Shown here in pieces: positions 60,476 through 64,000 of a DNA stretch of 64,000 bases. The position numbers and the translations under genes are program-made. How positions within the stretch are numbered: position 1 is the stretch's first letter; every line of letters begins with the position of its first letter. This stretch comes from Actinomadura sp. J1-007 (lineage in GTDB: Bacteria > Actinomycetota > Actinomycetes > Streptosporangiales > Streptosporangiaceae), in NCBI RefSeq assembly GCF_009793335.1, contig NZ_WING01000001.1:3782001-3846000 (forward strand). The letters run 5' to 3'. The notes beneath the pieces are model-generated. The model saw nothing but the letters and a program-made list of their open reading frames with translations, had not been told where the DNA came from and did no database searches.

Positions 60476-61387
60476 ATGACCGGCACCAATCAGCCGAACT
60501 CAACACCGGCCACCGGCGCGCGGCAGTTCCTGCCGCTGACCGTCTGGCTCTGCCCAGACGACACCACCGACCCGCCCTCGCATGATCAGCGACTCGGTCA
60601 GGGGCTCGCCCACCGAGCCGCGAAGGCGCGGACCTGTGACCGGCACCTGGCGAGCATCAGCACCGGCCTGGCACGCCACCTCATCACCGCCGCCACCAGC
60701 GAAGGCGACGTAATCGCCGAAGCGTTCACCTCCAACTCCGCCACTTTGCGCACCGCCGCGCAGCTCGACCGCAGAGCCGTGGCCTGCGTTCCGCACTTCC
60801 CGCTCGCCCAGCACGTCGGCGCGCAGCTCCGCGTCGCGCTACCGCGTGAACACCTCGCCCGCGTTCAGATGCGGCCGTGCCGCGCCGATCAGATGCACCG
60901 CGGCATCGCCGACCACCTCGGGCAGGTCGCATTCGTGATCGCAGCTCCACCGACGTCCAGCCCGACCATGGCCGGAAGCGACCCCAAGAGCATCCGAACT
61001 TCCGGCGGGTGCCCGGCCTGTCTGTCCGACGTCCTGGCCAACAGCACCTTCCAGACGCGGTCGTTCCTGCCCGCCGCGTTCCGCCTGCTGCGTCCGGGCG
61101 GGCACCTGGCGATCGTCACCACGGCCAGGCACTACGGCGGCCGACTCGTCGACCCGGCGCCCGCGATCATCAGGCAGGGCCAGGCGGCCGGGTTCCGCTA
61201 CAGCCAGCACGTCATCGTCATTCGCGTGCCCGTCGAGGCGGACACGCTGCTCGTGCAGGCCGGCCCCGCCGACCTCGGCCAACTGCGCGATGCCCGTTCG
61301 GGCTCCCTTCCACCGGTCGCCCGTGTCCACGCCGACGTGTGCATCCTCACCAAACCGATCCGCAGCGGCCGGGAAGGAGCCCGATGA
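60476..61387 (+). CDS. DNA-methyltransferase-like protein, first of a pair
   Basis: This 303-residue protein starts at the ATG at 60476, which has a weak ribosome site. The N-terminal half is helical, with T-C-D-R-H-L-A-S-I and L-I-T-A-A-T-S-E-G-D-V-I-A-E. A C-P-A-C motif follows (residues about 180), then R-S-F-L-P-A-A-F-R-L-L-R-P-G-G-H-L-A-I-V-T-T, the late strand of a SAM-dependent methyltransferase. The D-P-P-Y-type catalytic motif is not evident; A-A-P-P at about 158 may be its remnant. It overlaps the next gene by four bases and probably works with it in protecting or marking the element's DNA. Confidence 0.6.
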   Translation: MTGTNQPNSTPATGARQFLPLTVWLCPDDTTDPPSHDQRLGQGLAHRAAKARTCDRHLASISTGLARHLITAATSEGDVIAEAFTSNSATLRTAAQLDRRAVACVPHFPLAQHVGAQLRVALPREHLARVQMRPCRADQMHRGIADHLGQVAFVIAAPPTSSPTMAGSDPKSIRTSGGCPACLSDVLANSTFQTRSFLPAAFRLLRPGGHLAIVTTARHYGGRLVDPAPAIIRQGQAAGFRYSQHVIVIRVPVEADTLLVQAGPADLGQLRDARSGSLPPVARVHADVCILTKPIRSGREGAR

Positions 61388-62442
61388 ACCAGACCACCCA
61401 AGCCCAAAAGACTCCCCGTGCAATCGCGTCGGTCCTGCTGACCGGTCAGCAGCCTTCACGGGTCCAGCGCAAGGGCCGTTACACGCCCGAGTCGATGGCT
61501 CATCCGGCCAAGATGCTGCCTGCGATCGCCGCACAGGTCATCGCCGCCTACACCGATCCCGGGGATCTGGTGGTCGACCCCATGTGCGGTATCGGCACGA
61601 CCCTGGTCGAAGCCGTCCACCAGGGGCGTCACGCTGCCGGGATGGAGTACGAGGCGCACTTCGCGCAGATGGCCGCGGGCAATCTGCGCCACGCCCGTTC
61701 GCAAGGAGCCATCGGCACCGGGCAGATCGTAAAGGGCGATGCCCGCAACATCGCCACCGCGCTCGCCGAACGAACCGGGGACGCCGCGCTGGTGCTGACC
61801 TCTCCTCCCTACGGAGCGACGACACATGGACAGGTACGCGCCGGCCGTGACAACGGCGGCGGCAAGGTCGACAAGTTCGACAACCGCTACTCCACCGACC
61901 GCCGTAACCTCGCCCACCGCCCGACCGCCGAACTCGTCGCCGGATTCGGGCAGATCCTCACCGGCAGCGCCACTCTGCTGCGCCCCGGCGGAGTCGTGGC
62001 CGTCACCGTCCGCCCGTTCCGCGTGGCCGGAGAACTCATCGACCTCCCAGGGCAGGTGATCAGCATCGCCGAAGAGAACGGCCTGGTTCTGATCGACCGG
62101 TTCGCCGCCCTGCTGTGCGGTATCCGCGGCGGGCAGATCGTCACCCGCGCCTCGTTCTTCCAAATGGTCGAAGCCCGCCGCCTCCAACAGAAGGGCATCC
62201 CCGCCCTGGCCACCGCCCACGAAGACCTCCTGGTGTTCCAGGCCCGTTCCGAAGCCACGCGAGCGCCGGCGACCGTTCAGTGCGGTGCCGGCGAGTTGGA
62301 TGGAGGCTCGCCGAACAGACGCTCGCCATCGAGACCTGCGTGCTTGACGGGGCTTGACCTTGCCCAACGAGGGCGGGCTGGATCGACCGGCCGATTCCGG
62401 TCCGGCAGCGCCGCCGGGATGGGCGGGGCGGTCACGTGGTGA
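61384..62442 (+). CDS. N4/N6 DNA methyltransferase (beta-class type)
   Basis: This 352-residue protein starts at ATGA overlapping the preceding gene. It has P-A-K-M-L-P-A-I-A-A-Q-V-I and V-V-D-P-M-C-G-I-G-T-T-L-V-E-A, which is the SAM-binding motif I. L-V-L-T-S-P-P-Y-G-A is catalytic motif IV, and L-L-R-P-G-G-V-V-A-V-T-V follows. Catalytic S-P-P-Y suggests cytosine-N4 or adenine-N6 methylation. The last 60 residues are arginine- and glycine-rich. No restriction enzyme is adjacent, so it may be an orphan methylase carried by the integrative element. Confidence 0.88.
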   Translation: MNQTTQAQKTPRAIASVLLTGQQPSRVQRKGRYTPESMAHPAKMLPAIAAQVIAAYTDPGDLVVDPMCGIGTTLVEAVHQGRHAAGMEYEAHFAQMAAGNLRHARSQGAIGTGQIVKGDARNIATALAERTGDAALVLTSPPYGATTHGQVRAGRDNGGGKVDKFDNRYSTDRRNLAHRPTAELVAGFGQILTGSATLLRPGGVVAVTVRPFRVAGELIDLPGQVISIAEENGLVLIDRFAALLCGIRGGQIVTRASFFQMVEARRLQQKGIPALATAHEDLLVFQARSEATRAPATVQCGAGELDGGSPNRRSPSRPACLTGLDLAQRGRAGSTGRFRSGSAAGMGGAVTW

Positions 62443-62600
62443 GCGCCCCGGACAAGACCAAACGACAGATCCGGGTCTTGGTTCCGGACGAACCGCCACG
62501 GCTCACGCCGGATGCGGCTCGCGTCCTGCTGCGGATCGTGCTCGCCGCACGCTCCAGGCCGAGCCCGGATGTGGAGAGCCGACAGGAGAAAGATGAATGA
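62439..62600 (+). CDS. 53-residue ORF between methylase and recombinase
   Basis: It starts at the GTG at 62439 in a GTGA overlap with the methylase stop, and its own stop overlaps the recombinase ATG (ATGA). The product is short and basic: K-T-K-R-Q-I-R-V-L-V-P-D, then L-T-P-D-A-A-R-V-L-L-R-I-V-L and a charged end. The tight coupling on both sides supports expression. It could be a small accessory or directionality factor for the recombinase, but no fold was recognised. Confidence 0.6.
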   Translation: MSAPDKTKRQIRVLVPDEPPRLTPDAARVLLRIVLAARSRPSPDVESRQEKDE

Positions 62601-64000
62601 CACTGCCGAGTGTGCCGCTGCAGCGGGCAGCCGCCCAGCAGGACTTGAGGTTCGCCTTTTACGGGCGGGTCTCGACCGAGGACAACCAGGACCCCGCCGC
62701 CTCTCGCGCCTGGCAACTGCGCCGCGCGAGGGGGCTGGTCGAGCCCAAGGGCGGGGTGATCGTCGCCGAGTACTTCGATGTCGACAAGTCCCGTTCGATC
62801 CCGTGGGCTCGTCGTCCGCGTGCTTCGGCGCTGGTGGAGGCGCTGAAGAGTCCTGCCCGCGGCTTCGACGCGGTCGTGGTGGGTGAGCCGCACCGGGCGT
62901 TCTACGGCAACCAGTACTCGCTGACGTTCCCGCTGTTCGAGCACTTTGGTGTGCCGTTGTGGGTGCCGGAGGTCGGCGGCCCGATCGACCCGGCCAACGA
63001 GGCCCACGACATGATCATGGGTGTGTTCGGGGGCCTGTCCAAGGGGGAGCGGAACCGGATCAAGATCCGGGTCCGTTCGGCGATGGCCGCGATCACCGCG
63101 ACCGAGGGCCGCTACCTGGGTGGGCGCCCGCCGTACGGGTACGAGCTGGTCGACGCCGGGCCGCACCCCAACCCCGCCAAAGCGGCCGAAGGCAAGCGCC
63201 TTCGCCGTCTGGTCCCGCATCCGGCGTATTCACTGGTGGTGAAGTGGATCTTCGCCCAGTTCATCGGCGGGCGGGGGATCTTCGACATCGCCGAGGACCT
63301 CACCCGCCAAGGTGTGCCGTCCCCGTCGGCGGCCGACCCGACCCGCAACCGGCATCGCGTCCAGATCGCCTGGTCGAAGTCGGCCGTGCGGGTGATCATC
63401 ACCAACCCGCGCTATACCGGTCGGCAGGTCTGGAACAAGCAGCGCAAGGACGAGGTCCTCCTCGACGTCGACGACGTCGCGCTGGGACACACCACCAAGC
63501 TGCGCTGGAACGACCGCGACCAGTGGGTCTGGTCCGAACGGCAAGCCCACCAGCCGCTGGTGTCGGTCGAGGATTTCCAGCGCGCCCAGGCCGTCCTGGC
63601 CCGGAGGGGACATGGCCCGGCGACGCACAAGCCGCACCGGACGCGGCGGCCGTACGCGTTTCGGGGATGTCTGCTGTGCGGGTACTGCGACCGCAGGATG
63701 CAGGGCAATTGGAACAACGACCAGGCTTATTCCCGGTGCCGGTTCCCGGCCGAGTACGCGCTCGCCAACAAGATCGCCCACCCCAAGGTCGTCTACCTAC
63801 GCGAGGCCGAGATCATCGGCGACATCGACGCTTGGCTGACGACCGCGTTCTCACCCGCCCGGATCAAGTCCACGATCGAGGCGATGACCGAGCAGGCCGA
63901 CGATGCAGAGAACACGGCCATAACCCAGCTCCGCAAACGGCTCGCGACCTGCGACCAGCGCCTCAGCCAGTACCGGGCGGCACTCAACGCAGGCGCCGAC
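62597..64000 (+). CDS. Large serine recombinase (integrase), cut by the right edge
   Basis: 468 codons are visible from the ATG at 62597 and the frame is still open. The catalytic domain has F-A-F-Y-G-R-V-S-T-E-D with the nucleophilic serine, then D-V-D-K-S-R-S and the G-G-L-S-K-G-E-R-N-R-I-K helix. The recombinase domain includes G-R-P-P-Y-G-Y and I-I-T-N-P-R-Y-T-G. A zinc ribbon begins with F-R-G-C-L-L-C-G-Y-C, followed by the start of the coiled coil. It probably integrates or excises the element whose transfer genes lie to the left. No attachment site was identified. Confidence 0.92.
   Translation, partial: MTLPSVPLQRAAAQQDLRFAFYGRVSTEDNQDPAASRAWQLRRARGLVEPKGGVIVAEYFDVDKSRSIPWARRPRASALVEALKSPARGFDAVVVGEPHRAFYGNQYSLTFPLFEHFGVPLWVPEVGGPIDPANEAHDMIMGVFGGLSKGERNRIKIRVRSAMAAITATEGRYLGGRPPYGYELVDAGPHPNPAKAAEGKRLRRLVPHPAYSLVVKWIFAQFIGGRGIFDIAEDLTRQGVPSPSAADPTRNRHRVQIAWSKSAVRVIITNPRYTGRQVWNKQRKDEVLLDVDDVALGHTTKLRWNDRDQWVWSERQAHQPLVSVEDFQRAQAVLARRGHGPATHKPHRTRRPYAFRGCLLCGYCDRRMQGNWNNDQAYSRCRFPAEYALANKIAHPKVVYLREAEIIGDIDAWLTTAFSPARIKSTIEAMTEQADDAENTAITQLRKRLATCDQRLSQYRAALNAGAD

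Overview
The window is high-GC DNA (roughly 70 percent) with GTG and TTG starts, many 1-4 base gene overlaps and long spurious reading frames in every register. That points to a filamentous actinobacterium. The gene families (DUF6461, DUF3592, Methyltransf_19, PrgI/TrbL-type transfer genes, RHS proteins with LamG partners) suggest Streptosporangiales, possibly Actinomadura, but the genus is inference. I found no rRNA, tRNA or CRISPR array. Much of the window looks like an accessory or chromosome-arm region rather than core genome.

Layout. 1-9.4 kb holds a DHA2-type exporter running off the left edge, gene debris, a DUF6461 gene, a broken NucA/NucB-like gene, a DUF3592 membrane protein and four small secreted proteins. 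It ends with a P450 stump and a DinB-like gene. 9.4-13.4 kb is a patchwork of insertion-sequence remnants (ISKra4-, IS5- and IS21-like) around a winged-helix gene, a DUF6192 gene and two paralogous double zinc-finger proteins. 13.4-19.8 kb carries two LysR genes, each divergent from a small enzyme gene (DUF1330; a tautomerase), then a VOC protein and a large lipoprotein. 19.8-24.0 kb has a HsdM fragment fused to an unrelated tail, then a third LysR gene with a striking promoter palindrome, a quinone oxidoreductase and an aldo/keto reductase.

24.5-40.5 kb is the most interesting part: sixteen tightly packed, co-directional genes that look like one biosynthetic operon without any PKS, NRPS or terpene enzyme. 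It encodes a NeuB-like ulosonate synthase, a transketolase, an RraA-type aldolase-family protein, SDR and RmlD-like reductases, a sugar-lactone-type FAD oxidase, a HAD phosphatase, a class IV aminotransferase, two ATP-grasp ligases, an Fe(II)/2-oxoglutarate dioxygenase, an MFS exporter and a complete trpB-trpA pair. A plausible reading is a small peptide-like metabolite. Chain extension with PEP and redox editing would build an unusual amino acid, and the ATP-grasp enzymes would join it to amines, perhaps to a TrpBA product. I do not recognise a described cluster with this combination.

40.5-43 kb is transposase debris and unassigned DNA with one strong leftward terminator. 43-54.5 kb is a polymorphic toxin locus: a LamG secreted protein, a 2391-residue RHS protein ending in a Hint domain and a YwqJ-like deaminase, and a SUKH-3-type immunity gene. 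54.5-60 kb holds an FkbM stump and a damaged conjugation operon (pilin, TrbL, PrgI, a small gene and a VirB4 stump interrupted by IS630 sequence), headed by a sigma-like regulator. 60.5-64 kb runs the other way: two DNA-methyltransferase-type genes, a 53-codon ORF and a large serine recombinase cut by the right edge.

A cross-cutting observation is that about a dozen genes are broken by single-base shifts, nearly all explained by loss of one base from a short homopolymer. This includes two genes of the biosynthetic operon and two transfer genes. Many of these 'pseudogenes' may therefore be intact in the living organism.
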